Source: Deinococcus sp. JMULE3 (lineage in GTDB: Bacteria; Deinococcota; Deinococci; Deinococcales; Deinococcaceae). Taken from it: 64,000 bases of DNA. This document shows, in pieces, positions 41,091-49,633 of the stretch (the first letter of the stretch is position 1; every line of letters starts with the position of its first letter). Under the pieces are notes generated by a model. That model searched no databases and had not been told where the DNA came from. It was given only the letters and a program-made list of their open reading frames with translations. Position numbers and translations under genes: made by a program. The stretch lies in NCBI RefSeq assembly GCF_013337115.1, contig NZ_SGWE01000004.1:2921501-2985500 (forward strand), read 5' to 3'.

Positions 41091-42677
41091 TCAATTCAAC
41101 ACGCGGTCCGTGTCGGGTTCGTCGAGATCGGCGAAGTACTGCGGGCCACGGAGATTGCTGTGAACCGCCACGGGCAGCACCTCAGAGGCCGCGGGCAGTT
41201 CGGCCTCGTCCAGGCGGTGCTTCAGGATGGAACGGACGCTCTGCAGGCTGTGGGCCTGCAAAAACAGGGCACGGCGGCACGCGGCTTCCAGCCGCGCGCC
41301 ATATTCACGGTGCAACCGGAGAATGCCCAACACCGTGCGTTTTTGCTGTTCAGGATGCTGTTCACCATCGAAAATGGCGCAGACCAGCGCGGCGGTCTGT
41401 TCACCAATGGCTTGGGCTTGCTGGATCAAGGCATCCGCGTTCAGAGCAGCGAGCTGCCGATGATGGGTCGGCATATGTTCCGCCAATGTCGTGTGCCGCA
41501 TCGTCCTGCCGTGCTCCTCTGACACCCGGTGGTGCACGGCGATCCGCTGTCCTGCCCGGTAGATTTCGATGAGCTGCGGAGTCAGGCGAACATCCACCCG
41601 CGTCCTGGCGTGCAGGTGGGGCACGCTATAGGCGTGCCCCAGGACGACGACGTGGTAATCCAGCCCCACCACAGCCTGCTTCCACTCCGCAATTTCGAAC
41701 GGTTGGATGGGTAAAGGGCGGAGTAGGGGGCGATCCAGGGCTTCGAACTCACTGCGCCGACTGCCGGGTCGTTTCTGAAACGGTTGCTGATTCAGTGCCT
41801 CGACCAGCGCCCAGATCAGTGCATTCGCTTCCGACACGCTGAACAACACCCGATCACGAAGGGGCGCCAGAATCCGGCGTTCCACGATTTGCACATGCAC
41901 TTCGACCAGGGCCTTGTCTTTGGGCTTACGAACCCGGGTCGGAATGATCGCGACATCGTAGTGCTGGGCAAACTCCTGATAGGTGCGGTTCAGCTCAGGT
42001 TCGTAGCGGCTGGCGTGGTGCACGCCAGCCTTGAGGTTGTCAGGAACGATGATGTCCGGGACACCGCCGAAAAACGCCAGGGCACGGACATGCGAGGCAA
42101 TCCAGTCCGGAACGCTCTGCGTGCGTGTGACTTCCGCGTAGGTATAGTCACTGGCTCCCAGGGTCGCCACAAACACCTGTCCTGCACTTACTTTTCCGGT
42201 TTTTGGATCCGTGATGGGCACGGTCAGTCCGGCGTAGTCGACGAAGAGTTTTTCCCCTGCTCGGTGGGTTTGACGCATGGTCAAACCGCTCGCGGCTTTC
42301 CAGTGACGGTAGTGTTCGTTGAACGTCGCGTACTGCCAGCCATCGGGATGCTGGCGCCGATATTCTTCCCACAGGAGTTGGCGTGTAACGCCTTTGCGCC
42401 GGAGTTCTCGGTCCAGTGCAGCCCAATCGGGAATGTGCACGGCACGCTGCGCCGCCTGATCCTGTTGCTTGAACAGTTGCTGTTCAAGCTGGTGGTCATC
42501 CAGGTCAGGGGGAAGTGGCCAGGTCAGCCCGGCCTGTTTCGCTCGGATGACGTAGTCCTGAACCGTGCTGCGCGCCAGACCGACACTCTGCCCGACCTGG
42601 TGGTCGCTCAGTTTGAGGTCCAACTTCAAGCGCAAGACTTCTCTGATTTTTCGCATAGACGCTCGCTTTCTGGTCAT
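41091..42677 (-). CDS. istA: IS21 transposase
   Basis: The 528 aa transposase has an N-terminal HTH (LKLSDHQVGQSVGLARSTVQ) and an rve catalytic domain with KLFVDYAGLTVPI (Asp) and PDIIVPDNLKAG (Asp). The Glu region follows near DKALVEVHVQIVERRIL, then a C-terminal domain. Complete. Confidence 0.94.
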   Translation of the reverse strand: MTRKRASMRKIREVLRLKLDLKLSDHQVGQSVGLARSTVQDYVIRAKQAGLTWPLPPDLDDHQLEQQLFKQQDQAAQRAVHIPDWAALDRELRRKGVTRQLLWEEYRRQHPDGWQYATFNEHYRHWKAASGLTMRQTHRAGEKLFVDYAGLTVPITDPKTGKVSAGQVFVATLGASDYTYAEVTRTQSVPDWIASHVRALAFFGGVPDIIVPDNLKAGVHHASRYEPELNRTYQEFAQHYDVAIIPTRVRKPKDKALVEVHVQIVERRILAPLRDRVLFSVSEANALIWALVEALNQQPFQKRPGSRRSEFEALDRPLLRPLPIQPFEIAEWKQAVVGLDYHVVVLGHAYSVPHLHARTRVDVRLTPQLIEIYRAGQRIAVHHRVSEEHGRTMRHTTLAEHMPTHHRQLAALNADALIQQAQAIGEQTAALVCAIFDGEQHPEQQKRTVLGILRLHREYGARLEAACRRALFLQAHSLQSVRSILKHRLDEAELPAASEVLPVAVHSNLRGPQYFADLDEPDTDRVLN

Positions 42678-42836
42678 CCTTCAGGATGACCAAGGGAGTC
42701 TCGTCTACGTGTCGGGTGCCGACATCCAGCAGAGGGTGCCGGATTCGCCCAGCGCAGGGTGCCGATTTCATCCAGCGGGACGTGCCGGATAACTCCAGCG
42801 CCGCCCGCCGGATTTCACCAGCGTACGCAACACGTA

Positions 42837-43212
42837 CGCCTGGCGGACCACCACGGACGCCGCCCGCGCCTGCCACACCGAACTGAAGGCGTTGGGCCTG
42901 AAGTACGCCCCCCAGCCCACTCAACCCGCGCCCCAGGTTCAGCCTGAACAGCCCACCACCGTCGCCGCTGAAGCCCTGCTCACCGAACCCCAGCGCAAGG
43001 CGCTATGCGCCCACGCGGGCCGCGCCGGAGCGAAGACCAGCGAGGACCGCGCCAGCCTCTGGGCATACCTGCTCAACAGCGACCTGGCCATCCGCACCCG
43101 GGACCTCACGGAAGCGCAGGCGGACGTCATCCTCGGCACGTTCAGCACCTGGAGCAACGACGAAGCCGCCCAGGCCCTCACGGAGGCACGGCGCGCCGTG
43201 TTGCCCTTCTGA
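42837..43212 (+). pseudogene. bet: Bet 3' part after IS21
   Basis: The frame continues from 40225 as AWRTTTDAARACHTELKALG and ends FSTWSNDEAAQALTEARRAV.. at 43212. This is the C-terminal domain, probably for interaction with the replisome or single-strand-binding protein. It lacks its own ribosome site. Its stop overlaps the next ATG. Confidence 0.75.
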
Positions 43213-44192
43213 TGCCCCGCCCCAGAGGAACGTACGCGACGCTGGAGAACTGGGCGCTCGACCTCGCGCCCACCCTGCCCGGCGCGGCGGGCTGGGTGCT
43301 CGTCACCCTGTCCCGCCAGAGCAACTACCGCAAGCAGTCCATGACGGTCGGCGACCTGATGAACGCCCTGCCGTACAAGGAGCGCGCCATCCAACAGGCC
43401 CTGGCGTTTCTGGTCAGCGAAGGGCACGCGGTGGCGCACGGCGGCGCGCATGTCGTGCGCGGGGCGTGCGCGCCGCTCGCGCTCGACGCGCGTACGAACG
43501 TGCGGGCTGAACAAGGGAAGAACACCGTCCCAGCGCAGGAAAGTGCAAAGGCGAATCCGGCGATTGAAGTGCACAAAGGAAGGAATAAGGAAGGAATACA
43601 GAAGGAAGAACAACTAACCCCCCTAACCCCCCAGGGGGGAGAGGCGCGGAACGGCACCGCGCCGGGGGTTCAGGACCGTCAACCCGTGGTCGTCCTGGGC
43701 AACAGCCTCTCGCCTGACGGCGAGACCGCTGACGCGGCAGACACTGACCTGCCCCTCACGGCTGAAGTTCAGACCACCCGCCCAGCACGTGGTGAAACAA
43801 ACGCCACGAGCACTGCAAAAATTCCGGCCGCCCGGCGCCGCGCCGCCCCGCTCCCCGACCTGCCCGAGGACCTGGCCGCAGTCCCGGGCCTGCCCGAAGC
43901 GTGGGCCGCGTGGCTGCAGTACCGCCGCGAACGCCGCCTCGCCACCGCGCCCAGCACCGTCACCGGGATGTTCAACAAGCTCCGCCAGCTCGCCGCCGAG
44001 GGGCACCCACCCACCGAGGTGATCCACACCAGCATCACCAACGGCTGGCAGGGCCTGTTTCCGCTCCGAGCCGCGCACGTCGTGAAATTCACGCCCAGAC
44101 CCCAGACCACCGACCAGGCCAACAAGCACGCCGCACAGCGCGCTCAGGACATCTACGCCGCGCTGCAGGAGGACACCCGTGCAATTTTCTGA
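43212..44192 (+). CDS. Phage replication organiser (DnaD-like) candidate
   Basis: The 326 aa protein has an N-terminal winged helix (MTVGDLMNALPYKERAIQQA LAFL), a long low-complexity linker (~95-210), and a C-terminal helical domain (LPEAWAAWLQYRRERRLATA) like the region seen in DnaD/DnaB-type phage initiators. Position between bet and a loader-like gene supports replication initiation. The linker DNA contains iteron-like repeats (see 43575). The exact family was not confirmed. Confidence 0.6.
   Translation: MPRPRGTYATLENWALDLAPTLPGAAGWVLVTLSRQSNYRKQSMTVGDLMNALPYKERAIQQALAFLVSEGHAVAHGGAHVVRGACAPLALDARTNVRAEQGKNTVPAQESAKANPAIEVHKGRNKEGIQKEEQLTPLTPQGGEARNGTAPGVQDRQPVVVLGNSLSPDGETADAADTDLPLTAEVQTTRPARGETNATSTAKIPAARRRAAPLPDLPEDLAAVPGLPEAWAAWLQYRRERRLATAPSTVTGMFNKLRQLAAEGHPPTEVIHTSITNGWQGLFPLRAAHVVKFTPRPQTTDQANKHAAQRAQDIYAALQEDTRAIF
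43575..43608. repeat. Purine-rich direct repeats, possible phage origin
   Basis: GGAAGGAATA occurs twice in tandem, followed by a third partial AGAAGGAAG. Immediately after, CTAACCCCC is repeated twice (about 43614-43632), then GGGGGG. This sits in the linker region of a putative replication initiator gene, where many phages keep their origin. Confidence 0.35.
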
Positions 44193-44658
44193 CGCTCAGT
44201 TCGCCGCTGCCTGGACGATCCTCGAGGACCGCTGGGCGAGGAAGCACAACGCGCAGACCGTCAAGATCTACCGCGACATCCTCACCGCCGAACTCACCGC
44301 CGAGCAGTTCACCGCAGCCTGCCGCGCGGCGTTCCGGCTGGACACGTTCTTCCCCAGCCCCCAGCGCCTGATCGATCTCGGGACCGGCTCCCAGGGCTTC
44401 AACCTGCAGGCCATCGCCGCGTGGGACACCTGCATGGACCGCATGCGCCGCGGCGAGCAGATCACCGCGCCCGGCAGCCTCGAACGCCGCCTGCTGAACT
44501 CCGTCACGCACGGCCAGCCGCTGGGACTGATGGAGACCCGCCAGCTGGACTTCCTGAAGAAGGAATTCGTCGCCCGCTACACCTCTGAACTTGCCCAGCA
44601 GGCCGTGGACCGCACGCCCGCCCTTCCCGGTGTGGAGGTGCCCCGTGTCCTTCAGTGA
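44179..44658 (+). CDS. Phage protein, possible helicase-loader or accessory
   Basis: The 159 aa product (GTG start) begins MQFSDAQFAAAWTILEDRWA and has ILTAELTAEQFTAACRAAFR and FFPSPQRLIDLG. The last resembles phage loader-type proteins that test 'F-P-P' segments. Overlaps the initiator by 14 nt. Role inferred from position only. Confidence 0.5.
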   Translation: MQFSDAQFAAAWTILEDRWARKHNAQTVKIYRDILTAELTAEQFTAACRAAFRLDTFFPSPQRLIDLGTGSQGFNLQAIAAWDTCMDRMRRGEQITAPGSLERRLLNSVTHGQPLGLMETRQLDFLKKEFVARYTSELAQQAVDRTPALPGVEVPRVLQ

Positions 44659-44854
44659 ACGCCGCATCGGCCGCCCCGTGACCTTCGCCGCAGCTCTGGG
44701 CGCCAGGGAAGGGGAGACGCTCGAACTCAACCGCGCCACGTCCGCCACCTGCCCCAGGTGCGGGCAGGAACCCCGCCTGCACCACCACGTCAGCCCGAAG
44801 GGCCGCGACATCACCGTCTGGATTCCCGTCGAACACTACTGCCGCCCCAGCTGA
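44645..44854 (+). CDS. Small zinc-ribbon-like protein
   Basis: The 69 aa product from GTG 44645 reads VSFSERRIGRPVTFAAALGA and ends with CPRCGQEPRLHHHV ... HYCRPS, likely metal-binding. Overlaps the previous gene by 14 nt. Confidence 0.5.
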   Translation: MSFSERRIGRPVTFAAALGAREGETLELNRATSATCPRCGQEPRLHHHVSPKGRDITVWIPVEHYCRPS

Positions 44855-44874
44855 GCACCCAGGAGGAACGAACC

Positions 44875-45561
44875 ATGCAGACCTACGGAATCTTCGCCGT
44901 GACCCCGCGCAGCATCGCCATCAAGGACGACAAGGACACCGGCTGGGTGGCCGACACGAAACTCGCGTTCATGCCCGGCGCCCGAGCGGAACGGAAGTTC
45001 ACCCTGGAGCACATGCCCACCCTCAAGGGCGCGGCACAGGACGGCGGGAAGATCAAGCTGGAAGTCACGCCCCGCCTGGACGGTGAGCACCTGCCCAGCG
45101 TGTACGTGAGCGTGCACCTGCGCGGCAACATCACGGTCAGCAATGAAGGCGAGGTGCTGTGCACGACGCGGGTGACCCTGGATGAACTGGAGACCGCAGG
45201 CCTGGGGGTGGACACGCTGCTGGGCAGCACCCTGTGCCTGGAGTGCACGGTCAGCAACCAGCCCACGCTGAACGAAGCCATCCAGCAAGAACTGGCCGCG
45301 AACCGTCAACTGGAACAGGACCACGCGCAGCTGATGGCTGACATGGGCGCCTCGCCCCTGCTGACCGGCACTGGTGAAGGCGAGGCACTGCCCGAGATCG
45401 GAGACCAGGACCCCGTGACCGAAGCACAGGACGCGCCCACCCTCGACGAGCCCCTGTACGTGGATGCCGGTCCCGTGCCGCCCCGCCTCGTCATCGATCC
45501 GAAACAGCCAGACGAGGACCTGCCCTTCAACCTGCCCGACACCGACGGCGCAGCTGACTGA
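44875..45561 (+). CDS. Phage protein of unknown function, 228 aa
   Basis: MQTYGIFAVTPRSIAIKDDK, a beta-rich N-terminal half (VYVSVHLRGNITVSNEGEVL) and an acidic Glu/Asp/Pro-rich C-terminal half (DEDLPFNLPDTDGAAD). The acidic tail is typical of single-strand-binding or DNA-mimic proteins, but no family was recognised. AGGAGGAACGAACC precedes the ATG. Confidence 0.55.
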   Translation: MQTYGIFAVTPRSIAIKDDKDTGWVADTKLAFMPGARAERKFTLEHMPTLKGAAQDGGKIKLEVTPRLDGEHLPSVYVSVHLRGNITVSNEGEVLCTTRVTLDELETAGLGVDTLLGSTLCLECTVSNQPTLNEAIQQELAANRQLEQDHAQLMADMGASPLLTGTGEGEALPEIGDQDPVTEAQDAPTLDEPLYVDAGPVPPRLVIDPKQPDEDLPFNLPDTDGAAD

Positions 45562-45571
45562 CCAAGGAACG

Positions 45572-45593
45572 GGGGGCGGTCCGCGCCGCCCCC
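45572..45593. terminator. Hairpin between convergent genes
   Basis: GGGGGCGG / CCGCCCCC arms with a 6 nt loop, 11 bp past the stop of the 228 aa protein gene and upstream of a minus-strand gene's stop. It could serve both directions. Confidence 0.5.
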
Positions 45594-45631
45594 AGGTGAT
45601 TCTGATGACCAAGACTCGAGAGATCGACACC

Positions 45632-45913
45632 CTAGCTGTGTACTGCCTTCTCAATAGCCGACTTGAGGGCCAGAAGTGTGCCAACCAAGTGCAGGCACAT
45701 CAAGGGGAACAACCAGCGGTTGTAGGGGACGAGACGGTAGGTAACGCGCACAAGCAGCAGGGCAAACAGGCTGCCAACACTGTAGAAGGCAGTGAACCAC
45801 CAAGACCCAGCAGGCCCCTGATCGTTGATACGGCCAATCAACCCGAAGACGATGGCCAGCCCCAGCAGGATCCAATACCACCGGCGTTCCTGGGCTGTGA
45901 AGTCTCTCAGCAC
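45632..45913 (-). CDS. Four-helix membrane protein, antisense to the early operon
   Basis: The 93 aa product MLRDFTAQERRWYWILLGLA has three to four hydrophobic helices (GLIGRINDQGPAGSWWFTAF; GSLFALLLVRVTYRLV; LFPLMCLHLVGTLLALKSAI). GTG start 6 nt after a TAGGAT -10. It stands alone on the minus strand within a plus-strand early operon, so it has its own promoter, as expected for a lysogenic accessory (moron) gene. Confidence 0.65.
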   Translation of the reverse strand: MLRDFTAQERRWYWILLGLAIVFGLIGRINDQGPAGSWWFTAFYSVGSLFALLLVRVTYRLVPYNRWLFPLMCLHLVGTLLALKSAIEKAVHS

Positions 45914-45919
45914 AGAGTC

Positions 45920-45925
45920 ATCCTA
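45920..45925 (-). promoter_or_regulatory. -10 element of the antisense membrane gene
   Basis: TAGGAT then GACTCT then GTG on the minus strand. Leaderless; independent of the phage early promoter. Confidence 0.45.
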
Positions 45926-45969
45926 GTACGTCAAGTCATCCATCCGGACCGCACCTGCCAGGTAGGCCA

Positions 45970-46791
45970 GTGAGCGCTCACACCGAAACCCTGAACCAAC
46001 AGGAACAGGCCACACTGATGCAGCTGGAAGGCACCATCCGGGACGGCTGGCACGGCTTCGTGACCGTCGGCGAGGCCCTGCTGACCATCCGCGATCAGCG
46101 CCTGTACCGCGTCGCGCACCGCACGTTCGGCGACTACTGCGAGCAGGTGTGGGGCTGGTCCCGCCAGCGTGCCCAGCAACTCATGGACGCCGCCCGGACC
46201 ACGCAGGCCCTGTCAACCATTGGTTTACAGCCCGAGAACGAGCGACAGGCCCGGGAGTTGAAGGAAGCGGCGAAGGTCGTTCAGCACTTGGAACCAGAGC
46301 AGGTCGTCGCTGTCGCCCAGTACCTGAAGACCGCCACGGGCAGTGAGAAACCCACCACGAGTCAGGTGAGGGCCGCAGCGGAGGTGGCCGCCAGCATCGA
46401 CGCGCACGCCACGGTGCAGCACCCCGACACGGGCGCCGAGGTGCCCCTGCACACCCTGACCGGGGAGCAGCGGGCCGCCGCGATCGCGGAGAACGTCAGC
46501 ACCGGCACCCACGAACGCCTGCAGCGCCAGAAGCAGCACATCGAGGAGAGCAAGCTGCAGAGCAAGAGCAACGGGCGCGGCGGGTGGACGGACTGGGTCA
46601 TGGACTACGTCGCCCAGCACCTCACGCCCACGCAGGAATTGCGCATCGTCGGGAAGCAGGACGCCAGCAGGAACCCGAAGGTTCAGGCGCTGATCGTCGA
46701 CACCGACACGCACGCGACCATCGCCTTCGGTGAACCCGCCGACTGGCTCAAGAAAGCCGTGCTGAACCTCGTCGAGGAGGTCAAAGCGTGA
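45970..46791 (+). CDS. Phage DNA-binding-like protein, 273 aa
   Basis: Starts GTG: MSAHTETLNQQEQATLMQLE. Residues about 20-80 read VGEALLTIRDQRLYRVAHRT, FGDYCEQVWGWSRQRAQQLM, a helix-turn-helix-like module found in phage and ParB-related proteins. A Gln/Glu-rich helical middle and a C-terminal alpha/beta part follow. Function unknown; likely regulatory or replication-associated. Confidence 0.6.
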   Translation: MSAHTETLNQQEQATLMQLEGTIRDGWHGFVTVGEALLTIRDQRLYRVAHRTFGDYCEQVWGWSRQRAQQLMDAARTTQALSTIGLQPENERQARELKEAAKVVQHLEPEQVVAVAQYLKTATGSEKPTTSQVRAAAEVAASIDAHATVQHPDTGAEVPLHTLTGEQRAAAIAENVSTGTHERLQRQKQHIEESKLQSKSNGRGGWTDWVMDYVAQHLTPTQELRIVGKQDASRNPKVQALIVDTDTHATIAFGEPADWLKKAVLNLVEEVKA

Positions 46792-46826
46792 CCCCCTGCC
46801 CGATAGGGAGTGAGCAGAACCCGGCG

Positions 46827-46994
46827 TTACGTGACGGGACCACGCACCGCGTCCCAGCCAAGCAGGACGCCACCCGTCACGATGAACATCACCGCGAACC
46901 GCTGCCAGGGCTTCACGCGCAGGCGATCCAGACCAAAGCTGACCGCGACGAGAATCACGAGCAGCAGCAGACTTCTCAACCAGAAATCGGACAC
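46827..46994 (-). CDS. 55-residue membrane protein, antisense
   Basis: GTG start; VSDFWLRSLLLLVILVAVSF, then RLRVKPWQRF, then a second helix AVMFIVTGGVLLGW. The plus-strand reading of the same bases is a low-complexity His/Gln/Glu string with no sense, which favours the minus gene. A GATACT hexamer lies 5 nt upstream. Second of three minus-strand membrane genes in the early operon. Confidence 0.6.
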   Translation of the reverse strand: MSDFWLRSLLLLVILVAVSFGLDRLRVKPWQRFAVMFIVTGGVLLGWDAVRGPVT

Positions 46995-47032
46995 ACCGCA
47001 GTATCTCAGGCGCCAGCGATTGGAGGTGACTC

Positions 47033-47530
47033 GTGATCACCCGCGCGACGGACCTGCAGAACCTGCTCGCCCTGGTCCGCCAGGACCCGGGACGGCCCGC
47101 GAATCACTACGCGGCGCGCCTGAACCTCCCGCACAACGACGTTCGGAAGCTGCTTGTGGAACTGGAGCAGCAGGGCGAGCTGGACAGCAAGCGCGTGCGC
47201 GTCTACCGCGCGGCGTTACAGCGGCCGGGGGAACGTGAACAGTGCCAGGGCCACCCACACGATGACCAGCCCCACGTGCACCCAGCGGTGTGGCGACACC
47301 ACAGCGGCGATGGTAAAGCTGGCCGCCAGGGTCACCAGGTCAACAGCGAAGTTCACCCAACGCCACGCATCGCCAGAAGGAACGACGTAGCCGCTCACAA
47401 GTGCGGAGATCAGGACCACGGTCGCCAGCAGCCCCAACCACTTGCCCTGCCGGTCGGAAAGACTCATCCCCCCCGTCATATCACCGATGATCAGGGCGCG
47501 CACGCAGAAACGCCCGAGGGGACCCAGTGA
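47033..47530 (+). CDS. Small winged-helix protein with an odd 3' extension
   Basis: GTG start. The first 60 residues form a winged helix (LQNLLALVRQDPGRPANHYA; LPHNDVRKLLVELEQQGEL). After about codon 62 the frame runs opposite a minus-strand membrane gene and becomes a His/Gln-rich low-complexity string to 47530. The native gene may have ended near 47220, and the extension be an artefact of an inserted antisense gene. Confidence 0.5.
   Translation: MITRATDLQNLLALVRQDPGRPANHYAARLNLPHNDVRKLLVELEQQGELDSKRVRVYRAALQRPGEREQCQGHPHDDQPHVHPAVWRHHSGDGKAGRQGHQVNSEVHPTPRIARRNDVAAHKCGDQDHGRQQPQPLALPVGKTHPPRHITDDQGAHAETPEGTQ
47216..47467 (-). CDS. 83-residue membrane protein, antisense
   Basis: MSLSDRQGKWLGLLATVVLI has three helices (LLATVVLISALVSGYVV; FAVDLVTLAASFTIAAVV; VGLVIVWVALALFTF). 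ATG with a G7 run immediately upstream that can serve as ribosome site. Third minus-strand membrane gene in 2 kb; it overlaps the 3' part of the winged-helix frame. Confidence 0.6.
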   Translation of the reverse strand: MSLSDRQGKWLGLLATVVLISALVSGYVVPSGDAWRWVNFAVDLVTLAASFTIAAVVSPHRWVHVGLVIVWVALALFTFPRPL

Positions 47531-47606
47531 CGCGTGTCCATGGTGGTCGTGACGTGCATGTCCGTCGCGCGGCGGTCGGTGGATCGGGTGACGGGCCGGT
47601 GACCGC

Positions 47607-48218
47607 GTGAACCCCTTCCCGACCCGGCAGGCCGCCGAGGCGTACCTCGCCCGCATCCCCGACCTGGCTGTGCGGGGCGCCACCCGCGCCCGGCTGGGCC
47701 TGGAAGCAGAGCCCGCCATACCACCTGCCCCGGTGACGGTCCTGCCCCCCCGACCTATCGCTTGTCAGCCGAGAGCTCCAGAGCCTTCCCCGAACACGGC
47801 CCTGACCTTCACGCTGCCCTTCCCACCCAGCCTGAACAGCATCTGGCGCGCCACCCTCGTCCCCTGCACACCCAGGAAGCCCGGTGCGCCACCCTGGGCC
47901 GCCCGCATCCTCCTCAGCCAGGACGGCCGCCAGTACCGCCGCGCTGTGCGCGACATCATCCGCGCCCTGAACAGCCCCAGCACCCCGCCAGGCGCCCGCC
48001 TCTCCCTGCACCTGCACGTCTGCCCACCCGACCGCCGCGCCCGGGACCTCAGCAACCTGCCCAAAGCCCTCGAGGACGCCCTGACCCACGCGGGCGTCTG
48101 GGCCGACGACAGCCTCATCGACGAACTGCGCGTCACGCGCGGCCCGGTCACCACCGGCGGGCAGGTGCACGTCACCATCACGCCCCTCACCGCCACCCTC
48201 TTCGAGGTGCAGTCATGA
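47607..48218 (+). CDS. rusA: RusA-family Holliday junction resolvase
   Basis: The 203 aa protein has a disordered Pro-rich N-terminal third, then the RusA fold: LPFPPSLNSIWRATL, RARDLSNLPKALEDALTHAG and VWADDSLIDELRVTRG. The D-LDN-KA..D and GVWADD motifs carry the catalytic Asp residues. It resolves branched DNA during phage replication and packaging. GTG start, overlapping the next gene. Confidence 0.88.
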   Translation: MNPFPTRQAAEAYLARIPDLAVRGATRARLGLEAEPAIPPAPVTVLPPRPIACQPRAPEPSPNTALTFTLPFPPSLNSIWRATLVPCTPRKPGAPPWAARILLSQDGRQYRRAVRDIIRALNSPSTPPGARLSLHLHVCPPDRRARDLSNLPKALEDALTHAGVWADDSLIDELRVTRGPVTTGGQVHVTITPLTATLFEVQS

Positions 48219-48565
48219 GCCGACGCCAGGAAGAACGCGAGTACACCCGCGCGCTGGAAGCCGCCACCGACCCCATCCTGCGCCGCCTGATCCGCGCCCG
48301 GTACCAGCGGCGGCAGCGCGGGTACCTGCGCATCAAAGACCGGGATGCCCACTACCTCTACGACCTGGGCCTGAATCCTGCCCTGCCACACCCCGCTGAT
48401 AAGCCCCGCGACCTGCCGCCCGTGATCCGCACGAAAACACCCCCAGGAGCCTGGGGGTGGGAAGGGGAGGAATTAGGTTGCACGGTCCGCCAGAGGCTCG
48501 GGGATGGTCCGCGCCGAGAGTCATTGGAGCAAGTGCAACGTGGGCAGTGTGCCGTTCACCCATGA
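48215..48565 (+). CDS. Small basic phage protein
   Basis: The 116 aa product MSRRQEEREYTRALEAATDP is Arg-rich (RRLIRARYQRRQRGYLRI). ATGA overlap with rusA. A CCCCCAGG/CCTGGGGG hairpin (about 48440-48457) lies inside its 3' half, so the true end may differ. No family recognised. Confidence 0.5.
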   Translation: MSRRQEEREYTRALEAATDPILRRLIRARYQRRQRGYLRIKDRDAHYLYDLGLNPALPHPADKPRDLPPVIRTKTPPGAWGWEGEELGCTVRQRLGDGPRRESLEQVQRGQCAVHP

Positions 48566-48638
48566 GGCACTTTGTACCGCTTTTAGCAATGTGGGACGCA
48601 GCTCAACGCAACTCAAAGCCCAATGTGAGGACGCTCCC

Positions 48639-49592
48639 ATGATCACCCAGTCTCACCCAGCCACCCAGGAGTCCGCACCGATGACCATGACCCGCCCCCA
48701 CCACGAGGTGCCGATGCCCCGCAAAACCACCACCCGAACCGCACCCCGCCCACCCAGCCTCACCGCCGCGGAACGCACCGTCCGCGCCACCTGGCTCAAA
48801 CCCACGCAGGACGGCCTCCAGACTGCCCGGCGCAAACTGGTCCGTGCGATGTGGCGCGCCCGCCGCGCCGGTCTCCGCACCCGCTACACCCAGCTGCGCA
48901 CCCTGTACCGCCAGGTTCTTGCTGCGCAGGCTGCTCGGGATTGGGAGAGCGACGTGCACGAACTCGCTCGCCGCGCCCGGAACGTGCAGGACCCCACCCA
49001 GTACCACCGGGAGCAGATCCAGCAACTGCCCGGCCAGAGTGCACTGCTGACCCTGAGCAGCCCCGGCGAGCGGTATCAGCAACCCCGGCCCGCCCCACGC
49101 CCCCTGGGCCGCACCCGCACCCGCATCGTCCACGACGACTTCAGTGGGAAGACCCGCCGGGAACGCGAGCGCGCCGCGCGAGACCACGCTGAGCAGTACT
49201 ACCAGGCTCTGCGCGCGTGGGACGTGCATCAGATTGGTGGGGGAGAGCTGCCCCGCGAGAAGGGCAAAGGCAGCGGCGGGGGCCGGATGCGCCCCGTCGT
49301 GGGCAACTGGGCCAGCGCGCCCTACGACCTGGGCACCCGCGAAGTCGACATGCCCTGGCGCAACGTTCCCGAAGGGGTCCTCGCACAGCTGGTCAACACT
49401 GACCCCACCCTCAGCGCCATCCGGGACGGCACCACCGTCTCCACCCTCGTCAACCCCGCCGGCGGCTGGTTCCGCGATAAGCCCCAGGCCGTTCGCTACG
49501 CGCAGGCCGTGCTGACCCTCGCGTTCCACCTCGGAGACCCGCATGCCCAGGAACACCTGCGGAACCTGCCTATTGCAGAAATTTCACGCTGA
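48639..49592 (+). CDS. Basic phage protein, possible late-gene regulator
   Basis: The 317 aa product MITQSHPATQESAPMTMTRP is very Arg-rich, with helices around TARRKLVRAMWRARRAGLRT and a C-terminal globular part (NVPEGVLAQLVNTDPTLSAI). It lies directly before the terminase block, where late activators or antiterminators are common. Function is a guess. Several in-frame ATGs (48639, 48681, 48714) make the start uncertain. Confidence 0.45.
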   Translation: MITQSHPATQESAPMTMTRPHHEVPMPRKTTTRTAPRPPSLTAAERTVRATWLKPTQDGLQTARRKLVRAMWRARRAGLRTRYTQLRTLYRQVLAAQAARDWESDVHELARRARNVQDPTQYHREQIQQLPGQSALLTLSSPGERYQQPRPAPRPLGRTRTRIVHDDFSGKTRRERERAARDHAEQYYQALRAWDVHQIGGGELPREKGKGSGGGRMRPVVGNWASAPYDLGTREVDMPWRNVPEGVLAQLVNTDPTLSAIRDGTTVSTLVNPAGGWFRDKPQAVRYAQAVLTLAFHLGDPHAQEHLRNLPIAEISR

Positions 49593-49633
49593 CCGCATAC
49601 TTTTACTATGCTGCACAACAAGTCGAAAAACAT

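Larger units (their letters stand above)
40226..42829 (-). mobile_element. IS21-family element inserted in bet
   Basis: The 2604 bp element has ends TGCGTATGCTGG on the left and, as complement of the right end, TGCGTACGCTGG, followed by several ~20 bp internal repeats containing GCTGGAGTTATCCGGCAC. The target duplication is ACACGTA (40219-40225 and 42830-42836). Deleting the element and one copy restores the bet reading frame as LDTYAWRTTTD. It carries istA and istB on the minus strand. Confidence 0.93.

Noticed and set aside
46788..47036. 82-codon plus-strand frame overlapping a minus-strand membrane gene
   Set aside because: His/Gln/Glu low complexity with no start context; the minus strand encodes two clean membrane helices.
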